The notes: a model not told the origin generated them from the letters alone. A stretch of 64,000 nucleotides of DNA from Nepenthes gracilis (GCA_033239525.1 BSYO01000013.1:10316501-10380500); one strand, 5' to 3'; counted from the first letter of the stretch, positions 34,166 to 46,550 are shown. Numbers and translations: made by a program.

Positions 34166-34880
34166 AGGTTTCAATACCTCAAACTGGATTTGCTTCGGCC
34201 TTTCTCTGCAGGCTTAGGACCACATCTTTTATTTCTTCCCCATGGCTCGGAGACTAATACTTCAGAGTGTGTAGAGGAAGAACCTTGTGATCGACGTTTC
34301 ATCTCTTCATTTAACACTGCTCCCTTTGTTATCTCAAGAGTTACTATGCCGTTTGGAGTTAAATTGGTAACAGTAATCCTTACCACCTCCCAGGAGTCCG
34401 ATAAAGTAGTTAGAAGCAACAAACCTAGCAGTTCATCATCAAATTTTATACCCATGCCACTCAATTGATCAACACATCCTTAAAACTCATTTAAGTGATC
34501 GGCGACAGACGAGCCCTCCTTGTACCTCACTTGCATAAGCTTCATTATGTGAAACAATTTATTATTACCGGTCTTTGAGACATAAAGTATTTCAAATTTC
34601 TGTCACAAAGTCCTTGCATGTATCTTATTCGGATGTGATTATATACATTGTCATCCACAAATTACCTAATATAACCACAAACTTGTTCATGCTCAAATGC
34701 CCAATTCTCCTCGGACTTTGATTCCAATTTTTGCGACACAAAAACCGGATGGTGCATTGATTTCACAAACAACAAGTCCTTCATCTTGCTGCGCCAAATA
34801 TCATAGTTCGTACCATTCAAACAAATCATCTTATTTTCAGCCTCCATCGATTTAAACAAGCCACAATACCCAACATGAAC
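34166..34880 (-). pseudogene. Tork gag capsid part
   Basis: Begins MEAENKMICLNGTNYDIWRS and KMKDLLFVKSMHHPVF, the usual start of TNT1-like gag, followed by a stop-rich middle and FDDELLGLLLLTTLSDSWEV, VTLEITKGAVLNEEMKRR before the zinc knuckle. The primer site is just upstream. Frameshifts near 34,470-34,660. Confidence 0.87.
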
Positions 34881-34900
34881 TAATATCTCTGATACCACTT

Positions 34901-35071
34901 GTTAGAATTAATTACTTATTTAAACTGTGAGAAAATACGAAGTAGATGATAGTATGCACACAATAAACAATTACAAACAGTAAAGGCACGATTTTTACGT
35001 GAAAAACTCTCTATGAAACGAGGGAGAAAAATCACGGGACACGGAGTCCAAATTTTCACTAGCAACAGTTG
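34901..35071 (-). repeat. Tork element 5' LTR, first segment
   Basis: TGTTAGAATTAATTACTTAT at 34,901 matches the 3' LTR start at 31,205; similarity ends at 35,071 where a solo gypsy LTR intervenes, and resumes at 38,153 after the duplicated AGTTG. Confidence 0.88.
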
Positions 35072-38000
35072 TGTGAGCACCCGAGCCTAAATACTCAAAC
35101 ACGTGGCTCGAGCCGCTCACGCGGACTAAAAATTTCAAACCAAATAACATAAATTTCACATTTCAACTATTTCATTCACTTGAATTTCTACATCATAATA
35201 AATCCTAACAAAATAAAAATACATAAATCTCAATAATAATTTAATCTCATCATCCAGCTACCAGAACCATCTTCTCTATCGAAACTTCTTCCTGCAACAC
35301 AAAGGTGTCTCCTCCAAACTAGAAGCTGTCTACTCAATCTGGAGCCAAGAAAACATAAGGGTGAGCCAAAGCCCAGTAAGTAATATAATCAAAAACGCTA
35401 ACAACAATAACGGTCTCAGATACCATCTACTATGGTCTCAACATACTCTGTCAACCTACTATATCCGAGACAGATTGCAACACGTCGTAAATACGACTCT
35501 AGGCAAATGGGTCCCACAAGACCCACACATCCAAAAACAACAAGAGTGCCAATAAACAATGGTAATTCCCTGGAATCTGACATCAACGACGATTGGGGAT
35601 TTCCCCGGTCCATATGTCAGCGAAAACGACCAACATACTCAAGATAACAATACAACATGGATTCCACTGAATCCGAGTATCACAGGATCCACACAAGGAT
35701 ACTGCCACCACAACAAATGAGGTACTCACAATCATAGAATATCTCAAGAAATCTCCCGAATCTTATTCCGCCACTGTGAACCAAAGGTGCGTATATCCCC
35801 CGACAGCTGGGTATTTGCACAAGCTACCTGATGCTCGCAAGTTTGACCTCCAACCAAATCCATGGTCCACAGAGACTCTGCCCCACAAAGTACTGACATC
35901 TCCTGAGCATGCTCATCATCATGCTCCTCTTCCGACTCTACCAGGTACGGAAAACAACTCACACGTCAAACCCAGCATTTCCCGCCATGAGACCCACGAT
36001 ATCATGATCTACGATGATCATAGGGCCATAAGCATCCCGCCACACTAGGCAATGTACCTCAACACCACCAGGATACGGAAATCAGTATCAGATAAGCGTA
36101 GACCACATTTAAGTACCATAGCCTCCCATTCGACTAGTTATTTTAATATTTTCATATATTCTCCTCAACCTTGACCGTAAGAAGCCAATGAATTCAAATA
36201 CTCACACACCGAGTATAATGCAAAGAATGCTTAACAACATCAATAACAGAACATCGTTCGGTGCTGACTAGACCGTACTCACACCATCAAATCCAACACA
36301 AAGAAATTTATCTCAGGACATCCAAAGAAATACAATGATCAAAATATGATCAGTTTGACTGCCTCACTATTCTTTTCATTTTATTTCGGAGCGATACCTA
36401 CCACCAAAGCCAACAATATAATTTATTTCAATTTCCATCCCCAACAAATTTATTAGTAATATTTATTTCTTCATACATATCCCTTCATATATATGAATAT
36501 CTATACATATATATATACAAATAATCTACACATATACACATACACACAGCCCAGCCCAACACCAGGCCCACACATAACTCAGGCCCAAACAACACACATG
36601 CCCTAACTCAGGCCCAACACTTATCCCTTAAAACACACACATACACACACTTGGGCCCAGCCCAACACACTCAAACACACACACTCCCACTTGGGCCCAG
36701 CCCAACACACTCAAACACACACACACACACACACACTTGGGCCCAGCCCAACACACACAAACACATACACACACTTATTTACACCACCCTGCGCCCAGCC
36801 CAGTACACACACACATCACCGAGGGCCCACGGCCCAGCTTCTGCTGAACGCAGCTCATGCTGCCCTTCAACCAGAACCCAGCCCACGGCCCAATTTCACG
36901 CACGCACTCCTTAGCACACGCACGCACACCCTTCACGCAGCTGCCTCTGCTGCACACACACTCAGCTCACGCGGTTGTTTCTGCTGCTGCACTTCTCCAC
37001 ACACACACATACACAGAGCTCACACAGAGCACACACACGCAACCGCAATCGGCTGCTCACACACACCACAACGCACGCACAGCAGCAGTTTCTGCTTCTC
37101 CACTTCACCCACACACACAGCAGCTTTGCTGCTTCAACGCACGCATACATAACACAACACACACATACACAAAAATTCAGCCGTTCCCTCACACAGAGCA
37201 CGACCAATACCCAAATATTATCAAACCATCACCCATCAAATCTCAACCGAAAAACAGAGCACTAAACCTCTGTTTCTCACCCGATCCTTGAACCGGTTTT
37301 CAAACAGATTAATATTTGATTCCCTCATCAATTTCCCAACATACACCCACAACCCAAATTTATACATCACAACGGTGGAATTAGAGGGAGAGAGAGAGAG
37401 AGAGACGGATTCGAATACAAAATTCGAATCTCAGCAACACCCAGCCAAGATACCAATGAAGAGAAGAAGAAATCAGTGGTAAATTGAGTAGAATGACGGT
37501 AATTGGAGTTCACTTGCAAATAGAGGAGAAATGACCGTAGAGGAACACTTGCCTGATTTTACGGTTCCAGAACACGGCTTGGGTTCGGCTTCACCACGGT
37601 TCCGATTTCGGCTTCAAATTTTGGAGTCGATTTCAGCAGCACGACGACACAGCAGCGACGAAATCGGCAACGGCGACGGAAGCAAACACCTCAAGGATGA
37701 ACCACACCTCTCATTTCTCCCACTCAGCCGATTTCTCTCTTCTTTCACTCGGCAGCACACACCCACAGAAGGAGGATATAAATAGAACCATGGGATGAAA
37801 CGGTGAGGGGGCAAAGGGAATCGGGCGTTAGGCCTATGTGGCAATATTCGAACGGAACGGCCATGCTGGAGGCCGTTGCGAGCGAGAGAGAGAGAGAGAG
37901 ATTCTGGAAATGGAGGATGAAGAAGACGAAACAGAAGGGTGAGGTGGAATGAATTTCGTTTTCCTTTTTCGTTTTATTAGCAATATATTATTATTATTAT

Positions 38001-38152
38001 TATCAATTAACACGTAATATATATATATATATATATATATATTTTTTCTTTTTTTTTTTGTTTGTACTCCATATTATTTTTATAAACATGCTAAATATAA
38101 ATTTTACCCAATTTAACTTAAGATCCTTCGATAAAAATATCTGGGTATTAGA
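35072..38152 (-). repeat. Solo gypsy LTR, 3.1 kb, TSD AGTTG
   Basis: Inserted into the Tork 5' LTR. Perfect 5-bp target duplication AGTTG at 35,067-35,071 and 38,153-38,157; removing the insert restores the Tork LTR sequence found at 31,374. Left end TGTGAGCACC; right end in sense TCTAATACCCAGATAT, where TG is expected, so one end base has mutated. A sense TATA box (TATTTATATCC) lies at about 37,775, followed by a (GA)n/(CT)n zone. A solo LTR arises by recombination between the two LTRs of a full element. Threonine/histidine-rich ORFs at 36,651-37,291 only translate its CA repeats. Confidence 0.85.
36535..37170. repeat. CA-rich micro/minisatellite zone in solo LTR
   Basis: Dense ACACAC runs, with three units of about 40-47 bp beginning ACTTGGGCCCAGCCCAACAC at about 36,650, 36,690 and 36,737. 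In the sense of the LTR it would be transcribed as a GU-rich stretch with GGGCCC palindromes. (GA)n runs follow at 37,385 and 37,884, (TA)n at 38,017. Confidence 0.85.
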
Positions 38153-38688
38153 AGTTGATCGGTTACACAAACCCCAAATCATAAAAATCAATATCAACTT
38201 ACTTTACACAGCCCGTACAAGAAATGTAAAGAGTAAGAGTAGAGATAAAATCCGATATATGTTCTTCTCAACAGCAAGAATTTTGTGCGTGTGATTATCA
38301 AAGACTGAAACTTAATTAAAAACTCAACCGGAGACTCAAATCTTCCTATTCTCCTTCTTCTCTCTCTTTTCTCTCTTTTTCTTTTCTGAAACGGCGCTCA
38401 AAACTGATTGAAATTAACCTAAAACGCAAATTGTACGTTTTATATAATAGGCGCGCGCTCGAGCACTCGTCGAGCGAGCATCGGGCGCAGGCCTGCACTC
38501 GAGCGCTATGCTATTGGAATTTGGGTTCAAGAGACATTCAGGCGAGCAGCGAGCGGCGGTTTACTGGAAACGCGACTCGAGCGCCCAACAGGCGCAACTC
38601 GAGCCTTACTCATCCGGTAAGAATATCTACCTCCATCCGCCACATCAAGTGGGTATGGTCCCACACGGGAGTGACCTATAACCTAGCA
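38153..38688 (-). repeat. Tork element 5' LTR, second segment
   Basis: Resumes at AGTTG-ATCGG and matches 31,380-31,919. Ends CCTAGCA, sense TGCTAGG in place of TGTTAGG. TATATAA at about 38,440; CTCGAG at 38,457, 38,497, 38,575 and 38,598, including CGAGCGCCCAACAGGCGC. Confidence 0.87.
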
Positions 38689-38693
38689 GTGTT

Positions 38694-39130
38694 CTCATTA
38701 TTCTCCTCATAATTCTCATTCTCTCTCATCTTCTCTTTTATTTATATATATTCTCTCTAAATTTATTATTATTATATATATAAACTAATGCATAAGCATT
38801 GTTCGTGTATCTATCAAACATGAGGGCTAAAAATGAGTAACATATGTGCACCCCTTATGTCTACCCTTAGGTGCTAGAATCTAAAATCATTGTACGTGCT
38901 CATTTTATACATGTATCACGTGCCAACTAACCAGGTAGGCATGCATGAGCTCTTTTTCTATGTACTTTAGGCATCCCCTATCCCATCGGTACAAAATGTA
39001 TAGGCAGTTATAGTCTCAACCAAATTCACAATTATTTTTAGCAATGAGCTCAATTTCTTCAATTCAAATTTTAATACCTGAAAATTAGTGCTGTGATATC
39101 ACGTACCCACTTTATGAAGATAATATGATT
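38694..39130. other. AT-rich flank, probable old LTR continuation
   Basis: Pyrimidine-rich start and TATATATAAAC resemble the promoter zone of the LTR at 29,130-30,458, so this may continue 30,459-31,204. The rest shows no coding region or terminal motif. Confidence 0.35.
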
Positions 39131-39135
39131 CTGTT

Positions 39136-39262
39136 CTCTATCATTCTGCCTGGTTTTGGCCCCGAAGGAATATGGTCAGTTGATCCTTTCGGATCAGAGA
39201 TTCTAAGGCTTTCTTTATGCTAACACACTCTTCCGTGTCATGTCCTGAGTCCTGGTATGTTA
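39136..39262 (-). pseudogene. Tat/Ogre-like gypsy gag zinc-knuckle scrap
   Basis: Sense translation gives QDSGHDTEECVSIKKALESL followed by IRKDQLTIFL, close to the HxxxGHDTEEC-xxLKxxIExLIRxGxL segment of Tat/Ogre-lineage gag. The leading Cys residues are lost. It is only about 40 codons and ends in stops. No LTR of that lineage was seen nearby. Confidence 0.65.
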
Positions 39263-40488
39263 ATATTGGGGTTCCATACTATACGTGGCCACCTCTGCTG
39301 CTTATCATCATGCATCTGTATCACAAAGTTAATCCGGTTTATACTTCTGCAAGGTCAGGTCCGTCTATCACAGAGCTGGAGTTCGCGTGAACTTTTCATG
39401 CACCGGCGTGGCTTTCATATGAATTTTTGAGGTGCAGGTCGATAGTCGTGTAGGTCAAATGCAAGTCAGGGGCAACATCAAGAATGCATGTCGTGTACAC
39501 GCGAACTGTGACCACGGTGTTCAGGGATTTGATTAATTTTGTTAAGAACTGTTGAAAATTGAAGTGTTGAAGCATGTTTGAAGTTTTTGTACTTTAATGA
39601 GTAGCGAAGCCAACTGTTAGTAATGAAGACTATGATAAAAGCTACGTGTCAATTAGAAAAAGAAAAATAACCAATTGAACATAATTTTCAATTTATACTT
39701 AAAAATTTATAAAATATCATAGATGACCAACATACTATATAAAGCACATTGCATGCCAAATATTAGTATCAATGATTCTCTAATATAAAATAATACTTCT
39801 CAACGTTCCATATGCTATGTTGCGTGTTACAATTTGAGTATAATCTTGTGAGCTTTTCTACATTTTTAACATTCTTATATTTTTATATAATATTTGGTGA
39901 ACTTAATTTTTTTTTTTTTTACAGGTATTTAAAGATAGTTTTCCCATTTGAAAAATTGGGGCCTTTTAATATATACTTAGAACAGACTTATGAAACCGTA
40001 AAAACCTCATTGAGGAAAAATTATTTCATTAACTCTTTGTTATACCACGCTATTAATTTATTACAGTTGATTGCTTTCACCCGTTTTGTACCGTCTATAT
40101 TGGTGCCTTATCAAGGCTGTCATCTTGCTTTGCGTTCCTAGCATTGATCCTTGTACTCTTGTAACTAGGGTGTATATGCAACATGCATTCTCACTTCCAA
40201 ATCCTAGAAATTCAATTTATTTTATTTTAATCCAATTATTATCTTAACGCTTACATGACTTAGAGATTACAAACTATGCTTATTGTATAGTATATCAGCA
40301 ACTACAACTAAGAAGTACGGGCACACTTATTCCAGTTTGATTTATTAAGTTAATAAGTGGAATTCAAATCAAACTTTGAGCTTATGAAATCAATGAAAAA
40401 AATATAAAAATAATATTTACTTTATGACATTCATATATAATGTTTGAATCAGGTACGGTTAATATTTATAAGTTTTCTTTGTAATGTT
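39263..40488. other. Mostly unassigned; one weak 109-codon ORF
   Basis: No transposon or gene motif recognised. An ORF at 39,812-40,141 (plus) follows a TATATAAAG box near 39,735 and contains a T15 run plus ACAG that could be a splice acceptor at about 39,923. The translation is hydrophobic at its start (a F/L-rich stretch) and matches nothing I recognise; coding status is doubtful. Confidence 0.3.
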
Positions 40489-41555
40489 TGTTAGGGTTAT
40501 TTTTATAATTGTATATTCCATGACCATATTTAGTCATGTGTCATTACTGGAGTGTGTTTATTGAAGTGTTGCATCAACTTATTTTTATAATTGTCTGTTC
40601 CCGAGTTCTAGGAGCATTACACCTGCCATTCGCCTGCTATGCGCTCGAGCCTCGATTCCAGAAACACCGCACCTGTCATGCTCTCGCCATCCGCTCGAGC
40701 CCTGATTCTTGTAGCCCTGCGCTTCCCGTTCGCTCGTCTAATGCTCGAGCCCAAATTCTAGTAATCATTTGCTCAACGCTCACTGCCTTCTCGCTCAAGC
40801 CCAAATAGGATTTTCTCTTGAAACTCTTGGTGCACTCAGGCGCCGCGACAACGGGCAACTTTTTTAAATGGGATTTTTGAGCTCTCTATAAATTTCTTCA
40901 TTCCTTTAGTTGCCCTAACACTTGTTTGGACTGTTGAACAACCTTGGAGTAGCATCTAACTTGAAAATTTTCTCATTTTGTGTGCTTCATTTGTAAGAAA
41001 ACTTTCCTCCAACGAGTGTGCTTCATTAACAAAGTTTTCTCTCCACAATGTGTTTTATCCTATATACCTTTTTTTACCAATTAACCTTTGTGGAGTCATT
41101 GGTGGCATGGATATTGGGGTCTAGTGGTGTTTGGTCCTTCAAGCGGTTTGAGAGAGAAAATTGACGTGAAGATCGAAAAGTGTCCGGTTTCGTTGCTGCG
41201 GGCAAATTCAATGAGTTCCCTGGTAAAGATTACAAGACGGGAGTAAGTCGGTTAGGTTAGTATGTCTATACCACTCAATCTATAAGTTAATTTTCATAGT
41301 AGATATCTTCTCTGACCGTTGAAATTTTGAGGATTTTTCTTGATTACCGTGGGTTTTGAGCTTTCCCTTCGTCACCAAAAAATTATTGTTTTTATTACTG
41401 TTTCTTGTCGTATACTTTTTATGCATGTTATTGTTTATATCATCTAGATACAAATATTATTTACTTGTATTGAATATTTAATTTTGTACTGCTTCCGCTA
41501 ATCTTGTACGAGGTTGAAACTTTGTTGTGTACTTTGGGACGAAACGTCCATTTCA
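40489..41555 (+). repeat. Sirevirus-type 5' LTR
   Basis: TGTTAGGGTTATTTT to CGTCCATTTCA. CTCGAG at 40,642, 40,694 and 40,742 precede the TATA box at 40,887. The conserved block GGGAGTAAGTCGGTTAGGTT at 41,239 ties it to the other Sirevirus LTRs. Confidence 0.9.
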
Positions 41556-41568
41556 ATTGGTATCAGAG
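41556..41568 (+). promoter_or_regulatory. tRNA-iMet primer binding site
   Basis: ATTGGTATCAGAG directly follows the LTR, complementary to the 3' end of plant initiator methionine tRNA. It is intact here, unlike in the copies at 10,970 and 60,155. Confidence 0.88.
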
Positions 41569-41599
41569 ACTTACTTCCATTCGTGACCCTCGATCTATA

Positions 41600-43435
41600 T
41601 GTACACGAGTGGATCGCTCTCCATTCCTCAATTATTTGATGGGAGCAACTATATCTATTGGAAGGTTTGTATGAAAGCCTTCCTTAAATCGATAGAAGAG
41701 CGAGTGTAGGCTAGCACTCAAACGGGGTGGACACCACCCAGAAGTTTGACTAATAATGAACCAAAAGTTCTATCTTTGTGGTCAAAAGAAAAACTTGATA
41801 CTTGTAATTAAAACAGTAATGGATTACATGCTATTTTTATGACTATATCTTCCAAAACATTTAAATGCATATCTATGTATGAAATTACAAAAGATATGTG
41901 GGATACAATTGAAATCACTCATGAAGAAACCAAACTTGTAAAAAATTTAAAATTACAAATGCTAACTATCAAATTTGAAGAAATATGTATGAAAGATGAT
42001 GAAATATTTGATGATTTCTATACTTAATTAAACGATATTGTGAACTCCATATTTAATTTTGGAGAATGAATTTCTAAAAATAAATTGTTAGAAAAATTTT
42101 TAGATTACTCCCTGAACGATTTAAACCTAAAGTCACTACAATCGAAAAAAGTAAAGATTTTGATAAAATAAAAATTTAAGAACTTGTAGGATCTCTCCAA
42201 ATTTATGAGTACACACTTTCACAATTAATGAAGTAAAAATCAATTGCTCTAAAATCAAGTAGGAAAAAGAGAAACTGGGATTTCGATGAAGAATCGTGTA
42301 GCGATGACTATTTTTCCTTATTTATTAAAAATTTTAAAAAAAATTTTGAAGAAAAATAAATCTTTATCAGACAAACCAAGTGTGGATTTAAAAAGATCAC
42401 CTAAATTTGATAAAAAAAAAAATACCAACGAAAAATTAAAAACTCCAAATAGAAAAATACCGACGGAGTTCAATGTCATGATTGTAAAGGTTTTGGCCAC
42501 TATCATACTCAATATCCCAATTTTAAACGTCAACAAGTTCAATCCTTAAAAGCTCATACAACATTAAGTGATGATGGAGATACAGATAATAAAAGGTGCA
42601 CTGAAGATGGCTATGTCAAGTATATGACCTTTATGACCATAATGTGTAAAAATGATGATCGCTTAGAAGAAAATTTTAAGCTATCCGATAACTTTGAAAA
42701 TGAGTCAGAATCTGAACTGTATGACCTTCAATATGCTTATGATAAATTATTTAAAGAATATCTACAAATTAAGAAAACGAATGTGTCATTAAAGTATAAA
42801 CTGATATAAAAAAAATTATCTCTTAAATTCAAATTAAATATAAAAATTTAAGTTGAGCAATTGAAAAGCTTTTTTACTGAAAAAATTACAACTCTTGAAT
42901 TTGATCTTGAGACTGCTTGCAATGATTAAAATAATTTTCAAATGGGTCCAAAAAATTATACCATATACTCGGATTGGAAAAAATTAGATGAAATAAAACT
43001 AGTTTGAGTTACTCAGAAAATTTATTAAATGCCAATGTTAAATCTAGAATTGTATTTGTCCGATCCACGTCTATCTCAAGACAAAGCAATATATCATCTG
43101 CCTGTATTGATCAACCGTGAAGAGTTTTCCCTTATCATTGGGTCAAGTCACAAACCGTTGGAAAACAAAGGTATGATTTTGACATCAATACTGCATTCGT
43201 CCTAATATGTCATGGGTGCGGCATTATTAGCCATATTTGCCCTTAATGCCCCATAATATCACGTCAATATAAGTCTCGGCAAAACTTAAACATAAAGCAT
43301 CTCATTTACCGTATCAAACATCTAAATGTTCAAGTCACGAACTTAAGCAATACTATAAAACGTGGTAAAAAACTGCAGATCAAGAAAAGTGAGCTTCCCT
43401 ACCCTTTGGTCATTCATGACAAAAAAGGAGAGTAG
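41600..43435 (+). pseudogene. Sirevirus gag (broken)
   Basis: Starts with IPQLFDGSNYIYWKVCMKAF (DUF4219/UBN2-like entry), then EITKDMWDTIEITHEE, KNLKLQMLTIKFEEICMKDD, a first zinc knuckle CHDCKGFGHYHTQY with the last Cys lost, an acidic ESESELYDLQYAYDKL coiled-coil-like part, the second knuckle region near 43,205-43,245, and the tail IKKSELPYPLVIHDKKGE before a stop. Many stops and frameshifts. The domain order and spacing match the gag of the pol-bearing element at 58,946-60,150, and the tail is fused to ORF3-end sequence as in the other derivatives. Confidence 0.87.
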
Positions 43436-43907
43436 ATGACTTCTTATTTTGTTATGGGGAGTTCCTATTTTGATCGGGAGAGACGTCATTATTTTTGTTA
43501 GGAGGAGATATTCTTATTTTTGTAAGGAAAAGTTCTTCCTTGATCGTTGTGATATTTGTATTTCTCTTGCTAACTTTATATCTTCTATTGCCTTACCTTT
43601 ATTCATTTTGATGCTGTATGTTGTCTACCATTTCTATTGCTAGAGTCATATTATATCATCTTATATTATACTTATTTGTACTAATCATGTGTGAGCAGAC
43701 AACATAGCTATAATATCGGCATGGCAATCACAACTTCAACACAGCAACTATCGTATAAAGTTTTATGATTACTTATTATATTATTTTTATTTCTTACTAT
43801 GTATAGATTTTTATATACACAGGTTCTATTTCGATAGTATTTGAACCTGTGCTTCATTTGTATTTTTTTACTTTGTGTTTTATCACGGAATTGTTAAAGG
43901 TGGAGAT
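43415..43907 (+). promoter_or_regulatory. Decayed polypurine box array
   Basis: AAAAAAGGAGAG at 43,419, ATGGGGAG at 43,455, TCGGGAGAG at 43,474, TTAGGAGGAGA at 43,498 and the final AAAGGTGGAGAT at 43,897. Same arrangement as 12,275-12,737, with mutations inside the G runs. Confidence 0.7.
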
Positions 43908-44960
43908 TGTTAGAGTCATTTTTGTGATTGGCATATTTCGTGACCATGTATAGTTATGTGACGTTGTTGGCGTGTGTTCATCGAAGTGGTGCATTAACTT
44001 ATTTTTGTTGCTATCTGTTCTTGGGTTCCAAGAGCATTGCGCCTGCCATTCACCTGCTACGTGCTCGAGCCCTGATTTCAGAAGCACCGCCCCTGTCGTG
44101 CGCTTCCATCCACTCGAGCCCCGATTCCAATAGCTCCACGCCTTCTGTGCGCCCACCTGGAGCTCGAGCCCAAATTCTAGTAACCCTCCACTCGAAGCTC
44201 GTCACTTTCTCGCTCGAGCCCAAATAGAGTTTTCTCTTAAAACTCTCAGTACGCTCGAGCACCACAACAACGGTCAACTTTTTTAAATGGGATTTTTAAG
44301 CTCTCTATAATTTTCTCCTTTATTTAATTTCCCTAACACTTGCTTGAACTATTGAACGACCTTGGAGTGGTATCTAACTTGAAAAGTTTCTCATTTTATG
44401 TGCTCAATTTGTGAGAAAACTTTCCTCCAACGAGTGTGTTTCATTAACAAAAATTTCTCCCTACAATGTGTTTTATCCCATATACCTCTTCCCGCCCGTT
44501 AACCTTCATGGCATGGATACTGGGCTCCAGTGGTATTTGGTCATTCAAGCGGTTCAAGAGAGAAGATTGACGTGAAGATCGGAAGGTATCTGATTTTATT
44601 GTTATGGGTAAATCTAAGGAGTTTCTTGGTAGGGATCATAAGATTGAAGTAAGTCAATTAGATTAGCGTATCTATACCACCTGACTGTAAATTGATTTTC
44701 ATAGTGGATATCTTTTCTGACTATTGAAACTCGGAGAATTTTTCTCAATTACCGTAGGTATCGAGTTTTTCATTTGTCATCAAAAAATTATTATTTTTAT
44801 TATTGTTTCTTGTTGTATACTTTTTATCCATGTTACTGTTCATATCATTTAGATACAAATATTCTTTACGTGTATTGAATATTTGATTTTGTACTACTTT
44901 TACTAATCTTGCACGGTGTTAAAGTTTTATTGTGTACTTTGAGACAAAACGTCCATTTTA
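43908..44960 (+). repeat. Sirevirus-type 3' LTR
   Basis: TGTTAGAGTCATTTTTG to CGTCCATTTTA (CA end changed to TA). CTCGAG at 44,062, 44,113, 44,161, 44,213 and 44,252; the TATA box has decayed to TATAATTT near 44,305. Divergent from the 5' LTR, with CG sites often changed to TG or CA. Confidence 0.9.
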
Positions 44961-45673
44961 ATGTTGATTCTTCAAATTAATATAAATTTTTATGTTATAA
45001 AAATACCAATGATAACTTTAGTATTGGTAATAGGACCATATCTTTAGCCTTTCATATCAGGTGATAGAACACAGTCCCTCAGTTATAAAATGTATCATTA
45101 AAGATATTTTAACACATATATATAATTATTAGATAGCTCAAATGAAAAAAAGATAAATAGTATTATTGGTATTAATTAGAGAATTTAATACATTATTTTT
45201 TTAAGTACTACTTTAGATTTGGTATTTATTAATAATAAGCTTACAAAATAAAACTTTTCACATTCATAAATTTTTAAAAGATTAGAGCACACTTCAAATT
45301 TAGAAAAAAGTTAGAATTTTTTAATTACAAGTGAAAAAATCTTTAAAGTATGATTTTGTTATATTAATTTTTTTTTCAAAATCAAATTTAAAAGTTGAAA
45401 AGAAAATTGAACTTATTTATATTTATTTTTTCTTGAAAATTTCAGAAAGCCACCACCTCTAGATGTCTGTTTTGATTAATATCTCAAAATAATTTACTAA
45501 CTTCAACTGAAATTTATTATCTTATCAAAAAAAAAAAATTACAAATTACAAATACAGAGACATCTTGTCAGAACAAATTATAAAAATTAGAAAATGACGA
45601 TATATCATCATTCATGGGAAGATTCTTTCACTTCTTTGATATGCAATCCTGGGGAAAATTCTGTTAACTCTAA

Positions 45674-45714
45674 ACATTTTCTTGTATTGGGGCATTGAAA
45701 ATGTCCCAATACAA
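45674..45714. repeat. Overlapping inverted repeats (hairpin)
   Basis: TTGTATTGGGGCATT, then GAA, then AATGTCCCAATACAA forms a 15-bp stem with one G:T position. The flanking ACATTTTC pairs with GAAAATGT in an alternative stem that uses the same bases. Confidence 0.7.
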
Positions 45715-46550
45715 TTTATTATATTTTATTAAAAAATTAGTTTTTATTGGGCTTGGTCTTTAATAAAAGAATGCTATCTATGTAATTAAAAATGATCCTA
45801 TTTTCACCATTTAAATTACAGAATTATATATCATATATATGTTGATCAAAAGACAATTTTTCAAGATTTGCATGATAACTATTTTCAAATTTGAATAAGT
45901 GGAGTTTGATTAATTTCTCATTATTTCTGATTTCATGCATGGTTTCAGAAAAAAAAAAATCTTTATAAAATCACTTTTACATGAATTTGGAACTCCTTAT
46001 TAAGAATAAAAAATAAAAATAAACGGAGAAAAATCAATCCAATATTCTTCCAAAAAAGAATGCCAATTATAATTTTAGATATATTATTAATATTTAATTT
46101 TATATTGCTAAATTATAAAGTAACATAATAATTCATCAACGCCTGAAATGATTGTATATCTCATCGAATTTAACATACCTCACAAGGGATGTGCAATGAG
46201 GACAACTCACCTAGTTGTCTGCCACGCTTTGAGAAATCACCCAGAATTGAGATCTTGCGCATGTATGATGTCTAGGATTCTTCGGTATCATTTTATTTCT
46301 CAAATCCCATCATTGCACGCATTTCGATGCCTAGTGAGCGTGCACTCAAATCAAACAGATCGGCAAGATTCCTTCAAAATTTCCCCTCTCATATGATATC
46401 CCCTCTCAAATCATATCCTTTAATTTTCCTTGAATTTCCTTTTGCTATGTGATCTGAAAATGGGGTATAGAGTTTCGCCAGATTTATAGAAAACTAGCGG
46501 TTCAGAATATATAAAAAGAAAAGCAGCCTGGAGCCCACAAACGAGGCACG

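Larger units (their letters stand above)
31205..38688 (-). mobile_element. Tork/TNT1-like copia element, RT deleted
   Basis: Both LTRs are present: 3' LTR 31,205-31,919, 5' LTR 34,901-35,071 plus 38,153-38,688 (split by a solo gypsy LTR). Flanks GTATT (31,200-31,204) and GTGTT (38,689-38,693) are a one-mismatch target duplication. Internal region 31,920-34,900 carries gag, protease, integrase and RNase H but no RT. Without the nested LTR the element is about 4.4 kb. The primer site (sense GTGGTATCAGAG) is at about 34,887-34,898 and the polypurine tract (sense GAGGGGAAGTT) at 31,920-31,932. Confidence 0.88.
40489..44960 (+). mobile_element. Gag-only Sirevirus derivative, old, TSD ATGTT
   Basis: Complete 4,472-bp insertion: 5' LTR 40,489-41,555, primer site, gag, polypurine boxes, 3' LTR 43,908-44,960. 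Target duplication ATGTT is perfect (40,484-40,488 and 44,961-44,965). LTRs differ at roughly one base in five to six over the first 200 bases, mostly transitions, so it is much older than the copy at 10,970. No protease, integrase, RT or RNase H sequence is present between gag and the 3' LTR. Confidence 0.92.

Noticed and set aside
36651..37291. Overlapping Thr/His-rich plus-strand ORFs up to 153 codons
   Set aside because: They translate CA repeats in a solo LTR in all frames; composition explains the lack of stops.
39812..40141. A 109-codon host gene
   Set aside because: Listed only as a weak ORF: no recognised domain, and the T-run inside suggests non-coding sequence.
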